The position numbers and the translations under genes are program-made. A stretch of DNA of 64,000 bases, taken from positions 119,089,712-119,153,711 of the forward strand of contig CM054061.1 of the NCBI GenBank assembly GCA_028641055.1, read 5' to 3'. Under the pieces are notes generated by a model that did not search any database, was not told where the DNA came from, and worked only from the letters and a program-made list of their open reading frames with translations. The DNA comes from Alopecurus myosuroides. Taxonomy: Eukaryota; Streptophyta; Magnoliopsida; Poales; Poaceae. Within the stretch, counting starts at the first letter, position 1. Each line of letters begins with the position of its first letter. Shown here piece by piece: positions 12,303-23,699 of this stretch.

Positions 12303-12674
12303 ATAGCCTGGGCTTCACGGATCTCCTTGAAGCGCTTGCTATTCCCTGCAAAGATATCGATCATACGGGTATATGGAGATCGGGTTAAGATGCTTTAATA
12401 TTCAGCTAGGCCTTGCTCCTTGGCAGCCATGCAATAACCTCAGCCTTCCCTCCAAACACCTTGGTTCAAACTTCTGGGTCCAAACCATAATAATAACTCC
12501 AAGATCCTATGCTCGATAACCAATCCCGTCATCACGGGACGAATCCCCTTCTTCCTTTTATCCGGATGCCTTGCTCAATACCTGGCGCACATCTCGCAGA
12601 AACTTTAAATAAATAGCCGTTTACCCCCTCCATTCTCGGCTTCCACTCACCAAACCGTGCTTATCCATTTGCAC

Positions 12675-12680
12675 TATAAA
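12675..12680 (+). promoter_or_regulatory. TATA box of the antisense gene in Tat-1
   Basis: TATAAA in GCACTATAAAAAAG lies upstream of a CT-rich leader and about 0.8 kb before the antisense ATG at 13470. A probable 5' UTR intron has donor GTAAAC at 12952 and acceptor TTTGCAG at 13460. Tat-2 has TATAAAT in the equivalent place. The position is inferred; no start-site data are available. Confidence 0.55.
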
Positions 12681-13469
12681 AAAGCTCCTTAGGGGTGACT
12701 CGAACCCTAACGGCTCATTTCCCCCATTCCATTCTTCTCTTCCCCTGAGCTCTCCTTCTCCCTGAGCGTCACCACGGAAACTCCGCGCACGTCACCGGAG
12801 CCCGTCGCCCAGAGGTTACGCTCCGCCACCGTTCGCCCCGTGCCGCCGCCAAGATCCGCCGGCGCATCCTCATCCGGCCCACCAAGATCCACGAAGGGAC
12901 ATCAGGCCTGCGCCATCTGCCTCCGCAAGGCTTCACTCAGATTGCCTACGGTAAACCTTTTGCACCCACTAATTTGCCCTTGCAGCCTTTAATTTCTTCC
13001 TCAGATTAGATCTAGATCAATCCGCCTCAAATTTCTTGACTAAGCCTAATTTGACTATCCGTAGTCTCTTTAGCTCGCGTATAGGATAAGGCGCATGCTC
13101 CAATCCACTCTCCTACTGCCCACAATCATTACCCTTGCCACAAATTTGAAAATAGAACTTCCAATCTAGACTCGAACTACTCGAGATTTCCGCCTTGGCA
13201 TCAGTCACCCGGCGGGACCACTTCTTTTTAGTTCCTTCTATTCACATTTGGCGCTTAAGCCATTGTCCTCTATATTCAAAAAGCTTCTTCACCGTTTGGA
13301 TCCCATAATTTTCACCATAACACTTGACACCCGGAACTTTCGAACTTAGCTCTGCAGTCTAACACCCGGAACTCATACCATACCTCAATATCATCCGGCT
13401 TATACTTGGGCGTTTCGCAATTTCCATGTCTTAACCTTCTTCTTATTTTGTGCTTTGCAGGCCAACCAC

Positions 13470-16400
13470 ATGGCTCCCAAGAAACAGGGGAAAACCCCTA
13501 CCAAGACTAAAGCTGCCAACACCATTTCCGCCAATTGGGGGCGGTCTATGGTTACACAGGCCAAGTTAGAGGAGTTGGTGGAGCTGGGAGTTCTTCCTCC
13601 TCAGGAAAATATCCAATGGAGGGTGCCGGGTAAGGAGACCCGGCCCACCCCTACAAAAGATGAGGTAATCTGCTTCGTGGAACACGTGACCCGAGGTTTT
13701 CGACCACCGGGTCATCCTTTTTTTCGTGATATTCTTAGTCACTATGGCCTTCGCGTCTTTGACATCGGGCCCAATTCCGTGCTAAATATTACCCATTTTA
13801 TCGTCCTTTCTGAATCCTACTTGTGCACCCCGCCAAGTCTAGCTCTTTTTATCGAGCTTTATCAATGCAAACCATGCCGCGAAAGCGGTGATGGGGCGCT
13901 TCTTGCTTGCGGCGGGGTTTCGATCCAACGCCGCAAGAACTCTCTGATGCCATCCCTCACCCTCAATTCTCATGTCAAGCACTGGCAGCTCTCTTATTTC
14001 TACTGCCAGGACACTTCCCCACCCGGCCAAAAGAAACTGCCGGGTTATTCTGATGGTCTTCTAGACATTTCTGATAAGTTTAGTGCCTTCGCCCCTGACC
14101 CGGACAGGGAGGCAATTCAACCCCTTCTTGCCAAGATCACCACTCTTACAGCCCAGGGCCTCATCGGCCTCAACCTAGTGAAGACCTGGGTCGATTTTAG
14201 GATCCAGCCCAATTCCATCCGCACGAAGCTGATGTGCGAGTATTCAGGAGAACCTTCTGATCCGCTCCGATATTCCGACAACATTTTCGCACCTGGCGAC
14301 ACTCATAAAACCATCAAGGGTTTTCTAACGGAAAAACTCGAAGTGATCCGGAACATATCCGGGTTAGAGCCCTTCACGCTTGAAAACCCGGCCCCTGAGG
14401 TAAAAACCCGACTTTGGCGCCTTTACTTTCATTCTTTCCACTGGATACAGTGGGTAACCCGTGTATTTACACCTTTCAGGCTAATGACGACTTTTGGAAA
14501 ATCAACGCCTCCCCTAGCTCCGAAAGTCCAGAGGGGCAAGAGGCCGTTCACTCGGATGAAGGTACTCTTCGAATTCTATTTGGTTCCTTTGAACTCGTCA
14601 TAACCCCTTCATTTTCAACCATAACTTTGATGATATTTCAGAACAAGAGGATGATGAGGAGGGAGACTCGGATGGCAAGGTAGAATCTGCCAGCGACGAG
14701 GACGAACCGGAACCGGCGACCAAAGCCGGATCCAAAAGAAAAGCTCAAGAGGCCCCTTCCAAGGTTTCATATCCCCTCCTCGCATTCAATTCGCGTCACC
14801 TTAATGATATACCTGAGTTATTTTGACATTATTCCACTGGCCATTCTTGAAGGAGTCGCCCATGATCAAGCGTAGGTCAACTCGAAATAACCCGGGTGAC
14901 AACGTCATCACCCCGGGTATTTCTTCGACCCCCATTCGGCGGGCTGGTAATTATTCTATCTTTTCTTGGCCGGCACATTCCCCTTGAACTATTCTTATAT
15001 GACATCTAACCTGGCAATTTTCAGCCTCTCCCGAGTCTGATGACGGATTTCCTTGTGACTTCGCGGTGAACACCGGGTAAGATCCCCTTCCGGAGGCTCT
15101 TCCATACTTCACCACCCTTTCTTGACCGCGTATTTTAACTGTTTCTTGATAACATTTACAGGGCCACGGTCGTCGTTAGCGACCAAGAGGGCATGGAAGA
15201 CGAAGGCCCGGGTCAAGGGAGCCCGGCTGATAAGACTACTGTCATGTCTGGCGATGAAAAGCAAACCTCGCCGATTAAACCGGACGCCCGAGAAACCGAG
15301 TATCCGATTGCTTCCCATGCGAGCAAGAAGAAGAAAGCCACAACCTTGGGTGCCGAAGGAGTGTCGGATTCCAATGCGCAAATGACCCGGGTTCCGCCTC
15401 CTTCTAAGAAGAAACCTCTTCTCGGAATTCCCAGGGCCCCGGGTCTTCTGATACAGGTAAAGATACTTTTGATCAATTGATGAACACGCTCCTCACCATG
15501 AAGGCTTCAGAGGGCGATATTTTAGAACGCATGGCTGCAGAGCACCAGGTAAAAGCGCTTGTCATCTCATATTGCATATCTAGTCCCCAAGTTCCGAGTA
15601 TGACTTGCAAAAGTTATGCTTGGTACTTCACGCCAAATTTATCTTATCCTAACATCCCACTAATGTTTGCCCTCCTTTCTACTTTCAGGCACAGATAACT
15701 CGGTCTGATGAGACTTTACTGAAGACCGAACAACGTCTTCTTGCCGAGATAAAACGACGGGAAATCCTTGAGGATGACACGGAAGCTTTGAAGAAGGATG
15801 TTTCCAAATATAAGAAGAAGTGCCACACCGCTCGGACCGACTTGAAGAATTTATCGGATCAAATCACCGACACTTACCAGATTTTACTGAGTAAGTTTTT
15901 GTCTGCCGACTAACTTCATGCTTCTTGTTATGCACCATTCTGGGTTTCTGATGCCTTCTTGCTTCTGTTTCAACTGCAGGTGCCAACCTTGCACCTCCAG
16001 AGGAAGATACTATTGCCAAGGCTAGGACCCTGAAGACTGTGCTCCGGACTTTCTTTGCCGGCACAAAATTTATATTGGACGCCATACATTGGCCCACAGA
16101 AGCCTATCCGGGTGAAGAAAATCTTGTCCAAGCCTGCTCCACTGTGCCTGGCTGGATTGAACTTTGGAAACGTTCGTCCTGCCGAATTGGAATAACCCGG
16201 GCATTGACCTTGGCCAAAGCCTACTTTCCGAAGCTTGACCCGGCGAAGATAATATCCGGGTTTCCCGAATTTAAGGCGGATGGTGCCAAATTTACGCCTA
16301 AGGACTTCAAGGCCATTCAGTCAGCGGTGCGCCCCTCGGCTACCTCTTTAGCCGATAGCTTGGACCTGAATACGCTAATGGCTGCGTATGACGCCGATGG

Positions 16401-16647
16401 CAAAGTTATCACAGAGGAAGCACCCCCGCCCTTGGACCTCTTGGAGAAGTGGGCTGATCACTCGGCCAAAAAGAAGGAGGCAACCGCGAAGAGGGAGGCC
16501 GAGTTAAAATCAGGGCCATCCGCCTCTACACCGTCCGTCCTTCCACCCATCCGCCCTGGCGCGGTGAGTCCGGGTGGTTCTGCCAGGAAAGCTAAAAAGC
16601 AGGCCCAGGAGCAAGACCCGGAAGACCGCAGTCAGGAGGCCGAGTAG
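13470..16647 (+). pseudogene. Antisense gene of Tat-1 (putative gypsy-type transposon domain family), one frame error
   Basis: Lies on the strand opposite to gag. The ATG is nine bases after an intron acceptor. Coding exons inferred from GT-AG sites and the Tat-2 homologue: 13470-14399, 14480-14561, 14642-14763, 14853-14946, 15025-15076, 15162-15548, 15689-15890, 15980-16647 (TAG). Exon 1 (310 codons) carries the conserved block I recognise as PF04195 (GFRPPGHPFFR, GPNSVLNITHF, HVKHWQLSYFYC). Middle exons are acidic and basic low-complexity. The 202-nt exon is a coiled coil, and the last exon has WIELWKRSSCRIGITR. Exon lengths match Tat-2 modulo three except 15162-15548, which needs one extra base near 15440: the frame ending in PRAPG must shift to continue SSDTGKDTFDQL. 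Function unknown; it may be nuclear, given the basic patches. Confidence 0.75.
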
Positions 16648-17704
16648 GGTGATGATGTCATAATACCTTAATCACGTGGGACCTTTTTATTTGAACTATT
16701 TATTCTGCCAATGGTGCGCTTGTGCACTTCTGATACCGATGCCATACTTGTAATGTACTTCTATTCGGTGACATATTTTTGCGGCTTTCCCTGCCCTTTG
16801 ATAATCGTGCTATTTTGTCTGTTCTTTTGAACTTGTTCTTGATACCCAGCTTTCTTTTTATCCCCCTTTGTAAGACTCGGTTTTCCGAGACCAGGAGTTT
16901 TAATACGTGGGCTTTTTCTTTAAGTCCCCAAGACTCGGATGGCGAGGTTTTTCGAACTGCGATAACCAAGTAGTTTGTTTCTGTTTCGAAGTCCCCCAGC
17001 CCCCATGACCCAAAGTTCGAGTAATGGGGGTGTGGCCTTTCTGAGAGAACAAATTATTTTTTACCGAGTCGCAAACCTAAAGCCATTCCGTGTAAGTACT
17101 GAAGTTATGCTTGATAATTGTTGAGTTTCCGGCTTTTAGCCTTGTACTCTGCATAAACTTGTGGTTTAGATGACCCTTTTAACTATCTTGTACTGTAATC
17201 CGGCTTTCGCGTGGATACCATGTTGTTACATCCATACGAGAACAGTGTCAGGCAAGTCCTATTGGGATCCATGGCTGATTGTAATCGTAAGCGAACGAAT
17301 CATGCCACTTTAGTGCGAGTCACATCAAGCTTAAGTAAGATAAGTCAAGAAAAGTTGGATTCTTTGCCCAGTCATAAGATTGCAGCCGTGCTCGTTTGCG
17401 AGTAATCGGCCCTTATAACTTATAGCTATCTATGCCGGGTCATTCGGGTTAGTGGTTGGTTACCTGAGCAACCAACCCCCAAGACCTACATGCAATCGAT
17501 GCTTTTGATGATACTGAATTATCGATGTTGCCGGGATACTACTTACTTGTAATCAGGGTGTAATGATATAGGACTTGATAACCATCTCTTTATTGATACT
17601 AGAAATTTTGGATCAGCAGGCCGCCTCATTAAAAACCTTCCAGTCCCCTTAGGTACCCTGGGTAGGAAAAGAGCGCGTCTGAAACCTGCTGCCCGTTACA
17701 TTGT
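16648..17704. other. Tat-1 spacer between the convergent antisense gene and gag-pol tail
   Basis: About 1 kb without a gene. It corresponds to 35682-36748 of Tat-2 in inverted orientation, for example the shared GGATACCATGTTGTTACATCC near 17213 and on the minus strand near 36170. It should hold both 3' UTRs and poly(A) signals of the two converging transcripts. The last ~100 bases match the Tat-2 pol tail directly after the RT-integrase deletion. Confidence 0.65.
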
Positions 17705-20700
17705 TTAGTTCCTCATAAGCGCTGGTCCCGGTCTGGCTTGACCAATGCACATTCTCCATATGCTGGATCCTTTCCTGATGAGTACCGGGTTTGCTAGCCA
17801 ACCCGGGTGGGGTGTTCCAATGACCTGGCTGGTTGTAAGCGGTCGTGTGGCTTCTTCCTTTACAGCGGGCCGCTTGGGGGAATCATCCTCGATTAAGGCC
17901 ACCATTTTAGCATCTTGCGTTGCCTTGGGTTTTGTTCTTTCGCCTTCAGTACTCGGCCTTTTTGACGCGGCTATATCCTCCGGGTCTGCTTGAGATCGGT
18001 AGTGCTTGAGTTCTTCTTTTCTACAGGCCTGCTCGGCCATTGCTGCATCTCCTTCGTCACATTCAGCTGCTATATCTCGATTTCCATGTATGGTAATGGT
18101 CTTCTTGGGACCCGGGATTTTTAGCTGTAGATATACGTAACACGGCCTAGCCATGAATTTGGCATAAGCCGGCCTTCCAAACAGCGCGTGATAGGGGCTG
18201 CGCAATTTCACTACCTCAAAGGTGAGCCACTCAATTCGATAGTTATCCTTTGATTCTCCGAAAGCTACCTCCAATGCGATTTTTCCCTCGGGGCATGCTG
18301 AATGACCCGGCACTATCCCATGAAAAACTGTTGAGCTTTTTTGCAGTTGAGATTCCTTGAGGCCCATGCGTAGGAAGGTTTCCCAATACAGTATATTGAT
18401 GCTGCTTCCACCATCCATTAAAACCTTCTTTAGTTCGTACCCATTAACTTGCGGTGCGACCACTAGTGCCAAGACTCCCGGGTCTTCTACTCTTTCCGGG
18501 TGATCCCTTCTGCTCCATGTTACCTCATGTTCTGACCATCTCAAGTATCTCGGAACGGCTAACGAAACTGAGTTGACTGCTTGTTTCAGTATCTTTTTGT
18601 CCTTGTTGGATCCTCCTGTGGTATGCACATGATATTGACCCAATTGTTTGGGGTTAGCCTGGAAGCCTCCTGCCCCCCCTTGGTTATTACCTTGATTTCC
18701 AGCCGCCGGGTTACCAGCTGGGGGTGGGCCGTTGCCCGGGTTTGCCCCTGGACCCGGTCCTCCTCCCCGCCCTGCACCTCGCATAGCTCTGTGCACTTCC
18801 TCATTTTTCCACCTTTGTAAATCGGCGCACTGTTCTAGGGAGTGGTTAGCTGGCCTGCCATTCCTGCTGTGCTTCGGACATGCCATTCTGAATATGTCCC
18901 AATTGTTACCCGGCCTTGGTGGACCTTGATAGTTTCCTCCATGGTGGTTACCTCCGCTGAAATTTCCTTCTGCTCTTGGCCTTGAAGACCCGGCTTCGGT
19001 GTTAGCGACAAACTCGGAGCCTCCTTCGAAGGGACGCTTGTTCTGACTATTTCCATTGTTTCCTGACGCTGTTCCGTTGCCGGTTCTTCCATTACTGCTT
19101 GTGTTTGCTTTTGTCTTCTTGTCATCAGCTTCTTCTTCTGTAGTATCTGTCGCAGCGTGTTTGTTGCACGCATCCATCAATTCTCCCATTGTGACTTCCG
19201 ACGCATTTCGACTGGACTTCATGCGAGTTAACTTTTGCACTAAAGGTATATACTTGCATGTTTTTGCCATGGCTTGTAGTGCATCCTTGGGCTGGATATC
19301 TGTGGATGAGTGAAGTATCTCCATAACCCGGCGCACCCAGCTGCGCGCCGATTCTCCCTTCTTCTGGACGCATCGCTCTAGATCATCAATGGTGAATAAT
19401 TTCCTGCAGGTCCCGTGAAAGTGCTTGATAAACGCGGTCTTCAATTCCTCCCAAGACTTGATCGATCCCTCTGGTAGATAGGTGAACCACAATTTTGCTG
19501 CTCCTTCAGACATCATCAGATACATGAATTTGGCTTGGAGGTTCTCGGACGCGTTGCGGATTGACATTGCCATCTCGTAACTGCTTAGCCATGTTTCGGG
19601 ATCCATGGTTGGCTCATAATTCACTACTTTCCCTGGTTCTTTGAACTTTTCCGGGTAAGGTTCAGCTCTAATATTGTCCGAGAGACACTTGGGCCCCGCA
19701 AGAATGATTGAAGCCGGCCTTGCCCTAGAAACATGTGATGCCGCGGGGGGCGCGTCTGGGCGCGGTGCTGCGGGAGGTCCATGCGCTGCGGACCCGGCCG
19801 CGGCCCTCCGAGCCCTAGAACTGTCCACGACGGCTTGTGCTGCTGATACTGCCTGAGCGCGGGGAGGAGGCGGCATTTGCTGCTGCTCTTCCCTCCGCCG
19901 CGCCGAACTCGTTTGTAAATTCCCTTGCTGCTGGCTGACATATGGCGTCCCGTGCATTCCGCTTCTGTGATCCGGGTAATTGGCTTGCTGTGCCACCGCA
20001 GTGTGCAACAGCTCGATGGCTTGCCGAGTCTTCTCTGCATGGGGCTACTCTCCCACAGGTATTTGATTCAATGCGAGTGTCGCCGCATATACGTTGTCCA
20101 TAGGATTGTTGTAGTGGCCAGCTGGCGTGCGGAATCGCGATGGTGGCGGCGGCAGTAGATCGTTGCCGGTTGTGACTCTAGTTTGCGGTGGAGGTAACCC
20201 GGTCCGTTCATTCGCCGGATGTGTCGCTGCTGTCGTCTGTTGGGGTGCGGTTCCCTGGTTCACCACTGGTATCGGTTAGTCCTGAGGCGTGATGAATAAA
20301 TTAGCCGGATTAATAACCCCTCCCGTTGCTGGCAACCTGGTGTGGTGCCTTTGATGTATCCTGGACGTTTCCTCTCGAAGCCGGGTTTCCAGCGCGTCTA
20401 GCTCGCGCCGTCGGGTGGCCATCCCCTGTCTATCTGCTTCCACTTGCCTTCTTTGCTGTTCCAGTGCACGCCGAGCCACGTCCAGATCTCTAACACGCTC
20501 TGCCGCGTTTTCTGGAGTGATAACAGTGGCGAGGACTGTAGGATCCAAAATCAAATTATTATCGAACAGGGCCGGGTGACGCGGATTCGAGGGACCCGCC
20601 CCTGGTGTCCGGTTGGCTTGAAACCCGAACATGTTGGCGTGTTGCTCCTCATCTGCTGCGCGACTGGTGACCGATGCTGACTCTCCATCGACCCGAGTCA

Positions 20701-21397
20701 GGACCGGGTCTCCGTTAACCGCGCCCTGTTGCTGGGCCACTGCCTGAGCCGCCCCGACTGATGCCGCGGCTGTGTTTCCTTGGTTGGCCGCGGGGGCTGC
20801 ATAGACTGCGACTCGGCGCGCGATATCCGGTGTGAATTCAGGCTGCTCATCCTCACCGTTCTCCTCATACCGGTTTTCCAGTAGATCCAGGATAGACCCG
20901 GTGTCATCTTCTCCTTGGACCCGGTCGCGTGGGGTCCATGCCGGCTCCTCCGGCTGTTCCCACTCCGCGATGGGTTCTTCTGCCGGATATGTCGTTCCCG
21001 TTGATTCTTCATCATCTGATCGGATAGACGTGGCTTTTCCTGGCATAGAATCAGATCCAACGTTGTCAGGGACCGAATTGGAAGCACATACCATACCGAT
21101 GAAGACGTTGATCCGGCCGATTGTTACGACGGATCCGGTTTTGAGGTGATCCGACTCCGCCCCCCAGCCGGAATCGTCCACCACCTTTTCTCCTTCGTGG
21201 TCGATGTAGATCTCGCCGATGACAAGATTCTCCATGCCCTTCCGAGCTTCTCCCGTGATGTAGACACCTTTGGACGCAGGCCCCACGGTGGGCGCCAACT
21301 GTCGTGGGATAATCACGGCAGATGTTACCAGGGGTAACTGATCTTGGGGCAAGTCGACACAGGCGTTCGGAAGATGGTTTAGCTCAAGAGAAGACAT
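17705..21397 (-). pseudogene. Tat-1 gag-protease polyprotein, two in-frame stops, RT onward deleted
   Basis: One reading frame from an ATG inside the 5' LTR (21397) to 17705. It reads through the LTR end and the primer binding site (IIPRQLAPTVGP). In-frame stops are TAA at 20276-20278 and TAG at 20045-20047; the longest uninterrupted part is 20008-17705 (767 codons). Domains: an acidic, low-complexity leader; retrotransposon gag capsid domain (MDPETWLSSYEMAM ... FIKHFHGTCRKLFTIDDL); a Cys/His cluster CPKHSRNGRPANHSLEQC; and aspartic protease with LMDGGSSINILY. The frame then enters RT (HPGWLANPVL, WRMCI) and jumps after about 17744 to the last codons of pol. About 70 codons before WLANP are also missing relative to Tat-2. 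Gag would form the particle, but the stops make this copy doubtful unless translation restarts at 20008. Confidence 0.88.
21280..21297 (-). promoter_or_regulatory. Tat-1 primer binding site
   Basis: The minus strand TGGCGCCCACCGTGGGGC lies two bases inside the 5' LTR. The same 18 bases occur at 31426-31443 in Tat-2. It begins TGG as expected for the complement of a tRNA 3' CCA end. Confidence 0.85.
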
Positions 21398-21777
21398 GGT
21401 ACAACTTGATCTGACAGCCGGCAGTCGAAGTCGCCGGATCTCTATTCTCGATACAATAACTCGATTAGGGTTTACACTGGATACTCGATACCACACGATA
21501 TTGCCAGGGTTCTTAGATCTCTCTCTAAACTACCTCCGGGGGTCGGTTTATAAAGCACCCGTACCCCCTGGCTTGTCCTACAAGGCGTACCATGAATCCT
21601 ACCCGGACACGGCGCACTAACCCTAACTTGCCTTTACAGTAACCCACAATCCGGGTTATTGGGCCTACAAGCTTGGGCCTTCACAAGTTTCCCTATCCTT
21701 AGCCGGATCCTGCACATCATTCCTTGAGCCGGGTTATTCCTTGGAGCTTGGTCTACCGGGTTAGCATCCCCCTGTCA
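21300..21777 (-). repeat. Tat-1 5' LTR with internal TATA box and gag start
   Basis: 478 bp. The minus strand has TATAAA at about 21553-21548, and the gag ATG lies ~150 bp downstream at 21397, still inside the LTR. The AGCAT target duplication follows at 21778-21782. Confidence 0.93.
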
Positions 21778-21820
21778 AGCATGGAGCATCGAAAATTATA
21801 GATACGTTTGAGACCTATGA

Positions 21821-22430
21821 GTGGCATGATCTTATCCCTCACGGCTTGTTAGATCATATGCAAAGCCACGAAGTTGAGTTGAAAATCAACCACTTCTCTT
21901 CTTGTAAAGTTCTTTGGATCAACAGGCTTGTATCCATCTTCAATGATTCTCCATAGCTCCATGCAAGAAGAGTTCAAGTGAATTTTTATGAAATATTTCC
22001 ATTGGCCAAAGGAATGTGCATGAATTTTAGGTGGATCGCCTCTATTGTTATATGAGGATGCGGGATAGGAGTATTGGGAGAGTACCAGCCGAGAACCTTA
22101 TGGTCATCTTCATTCCCATCATCTCTCTTAGAATGTGAAGGTTTCTCGGGCAAAGAAGATTCACTTTAGTGTCTTCACCAACCTCTTCCTCCTCACCTTT
22201 GTCATCTGGAATGGCTTCTGGAGACTCCGATGAGGGGGAAGCCGTGTCCATGGCTTTCATGTTTTGCATTATCATTTCACCCAAACCTTACATTTGGGTC
22301 TCCACGGACGAGGTCAAGGTAGCTTGCAAATCCTCGAGACCATCCATGGTGGCCGGAGCCACACGCACGGTGGTTTCCTCATGATGGCCATAATTTACTC
22401 TTAAGAGGTTAAGCACAAAATAAGAGCCAA
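21821..22430 (-). pseudogene. Copia gag N-terminal remnant
   Basis: Continues the Copia gag interrupted at 5286. Minus-strand frames give IKIHLNSSCMELWRIIEDGYKPVDPKN-type sequence (read in pieces of under 20 residues: SSCMELWRIIEDGYKPVD), a standard plant Copia gag opening. Frameshifts and stops are present. The region up to 22430 also includes acidic low-complexity sequence. Confidence 0.7.
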
Positions 22431-22443
22431 GGCTCTGATACCA
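22431..22443 (-). promoter_or_regulatory. Copia primer binding site
   Basis: The minus strand TGGTATCAGAGCC is the initiator-methionine tRNA primer site typical of Copia elements. It lies two bases from the 5' LTR edge. Confidence 0.9.
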
Positions 22444-22445
22444 AT

Positions 22446-23686
22446 TTAACAGATAGTATGGCCACCTAGAGGAGGGTGAATAGGTGCTAGCTCCAAATTT
22501 TAATACTTTTCTATTTAGGCTTGACACAAAGGTAAATTCTCTAGATATGCAACTACGATGAATTTACCTATATGGAAAGGGCTATACTAAGAAAGATATA
22601 AACACAGAGTAAAGGTAAAGGGTAGAAGGAACCGATAGCAGAGGCATGTGGAGACAAGGATGTATTCCCGAGTTCCTCCTTTTGAGGGAGCACGTCTTGT
22701 TGGAGGGGTGTGAGTTTTTCTACGAGGGCCTACTCAACGCCACAAAGGCCTCACCCTATTCTCCGATGAAGCTCGCCAGAAAGTCCTAGTTCACCTTCCA
22801 GTATGGAATCCTTCGAGGAGGAATCCAAAGCCTTTACAATCATATTGAGGCACGCACCCACAAACGAATTGGGAGCCCTAAAAAACACCAAGAATCTTCT
22901 ACAAACAACAAGTGAGTAACAAATAGGTCTAGGTTTTCCACAAGAAAACCCTAGACACAAATCCCTCAATAGAATGAGGGGGAATGGAAAACAGCTTGGT
23001 GAAGATGTAGATAGGGGTCTTCTCCTTCAATCCTTCGAAGATCAACAAGTTTGGGTGGAGGTATTAGGAGAAATCTAGATTTTGGTGATATGAATTAATG
23101 GTGCCTTCAATGCTGGACGAGCTACCTATTTAGAGAATAAGGAGGGGGTATTTATACCCTATCTCCCATTTCTAGCCGTTGCAGAGCGACTTACCCTGGA
23201 GTCTCCGGTCTGGGCCGAAAAATTGCAACGATCCGGTGTTGCTATGGTCTTGCTCTAGGGAGGGCATGTGTTAGCTTCACCATAGAGCAAACGCAGAAGA
23301 AAGGAGTCTCTGAGAATACTCTGGGGGCACTTTGGGGGAGGCATCTGCGGGTATTCGCCAAAATCATCACGAAGGGTCCGAAGTCTCCGGGGATTCTCCG
23401 GCCTTACTCCAGGGACCTCATCTGTGAGAAATCGCCAAGGAGCAGATACCCTCTGTGAACTGAGACCGGAATCTCTGGGAAAGTCTCTGGTGTTTTCATA
23501 CTGGAGTCTCCGGCCTGATTTCTTAAGGCAGACAGAGAGTTCCAATCCTTTGCTATTTTCATACATGCTTCTACGATGGAATAACCTAAACATCTGTAAC
23601 ACTTGGCACAAAGTTAGGTCATCACCAATGTTTTTATGTAACACCCAAATCGTAACATAGAGATAAATCAAAATGTTCTTTCACCA
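22446..23686 (-). repeat. Copia 5' LTR (about 1.24 kb)
   Basis: On the minus strand it runs from TGGTGAAAGAACATTTTG (23686) to the primer binding site. The text CCTAGAGGAGGGTGAATAGGTG near its 3' end is a wording I know from cereal Copia LTRs. The left boundary is exact only to a few bases because the terminal CA is changed. It borders chromovirus gag at 23687, so the Copia probably landed in that element. Confidence 0.75.
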
Positions 23687-23699
23687 CCCACTACCTCGA

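Larger units (their letters stand above)
11813..21777 (-). mobile_element. Tat-1: young Ty3/gypsy (Tat-type) element, gag-protease only, 9965 bp
   Basis: 478-bp LTRs (11813-12290, 21300-21777) that appear identical by eye, TG...CA ends, AGCAT target duplications, PBS and polypurine tract. Sense (minus) strand: a gag frame starting inside the LTR, then protease, then a junction from early RT straight to the pol tail. RT, both RNases H and integrase are deleted. On the plus strand of the same element is a nine-exon antisense gene. Compared with the related Tat-2 at 30938-41601, the missing pol section is about 2.9 kb. Identical LTRs in an element lacking RT and integrase imply recent mobilisation in trans. 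Confidence 0.93.
5287..21820 (-). mobile_element. LARD-A: gag/pol-less LTR retrotransposon, minus strand, carrying Tat-1
   Basis: Two direct LTRs (5287-6701, and 10444-11812 continued at 21783-21820) flank a 3.7-kb interior with no gag, protease, RT or integrase. On the minus strand the LTR starts TGATACATCTCAAACGTG and ends GTAGACATCA. The far-right terminal CA has mutated. A primer binding site, a polypurine tract and a 5-bp TSD (GTGGC) are present, so it moved as an LTR element using proteins from elsewhere. The LTR copies differ at many sites, so it is clearly older than the Tat-1 element inside it. The interior encodes one unusual acidic repeat protein. I recognise the LTR start as a common Triticeae type but do not assign a name. 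Confidence 0.9.
2215..23686 (-). mobile_element. Ty1/copia retrotransposon, minus strand, split and 3'-truncated
   Basis: A Copia element in two blocks, 21821-23686 (5' LTR, primer binding site, gag start) and 2215-5286 (rest of gag, protease, integrase). LARD-A interrupts it with a GTGGC target duplication at 5282-5286 and 21821-21825. Order gag, zinc knuckle, protease, integrase is diagnostic for Copia. Reverse transcriptase, RNase H and the 3' LTR are absent because similarity stops at 2215 inside integrase. Frames are broken throughout, so it is inactive. The long coiled-coil segment in gag and the LTR wording resemble the SIRE/Maximus group of cereals (inference). Confidence 0.85.
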
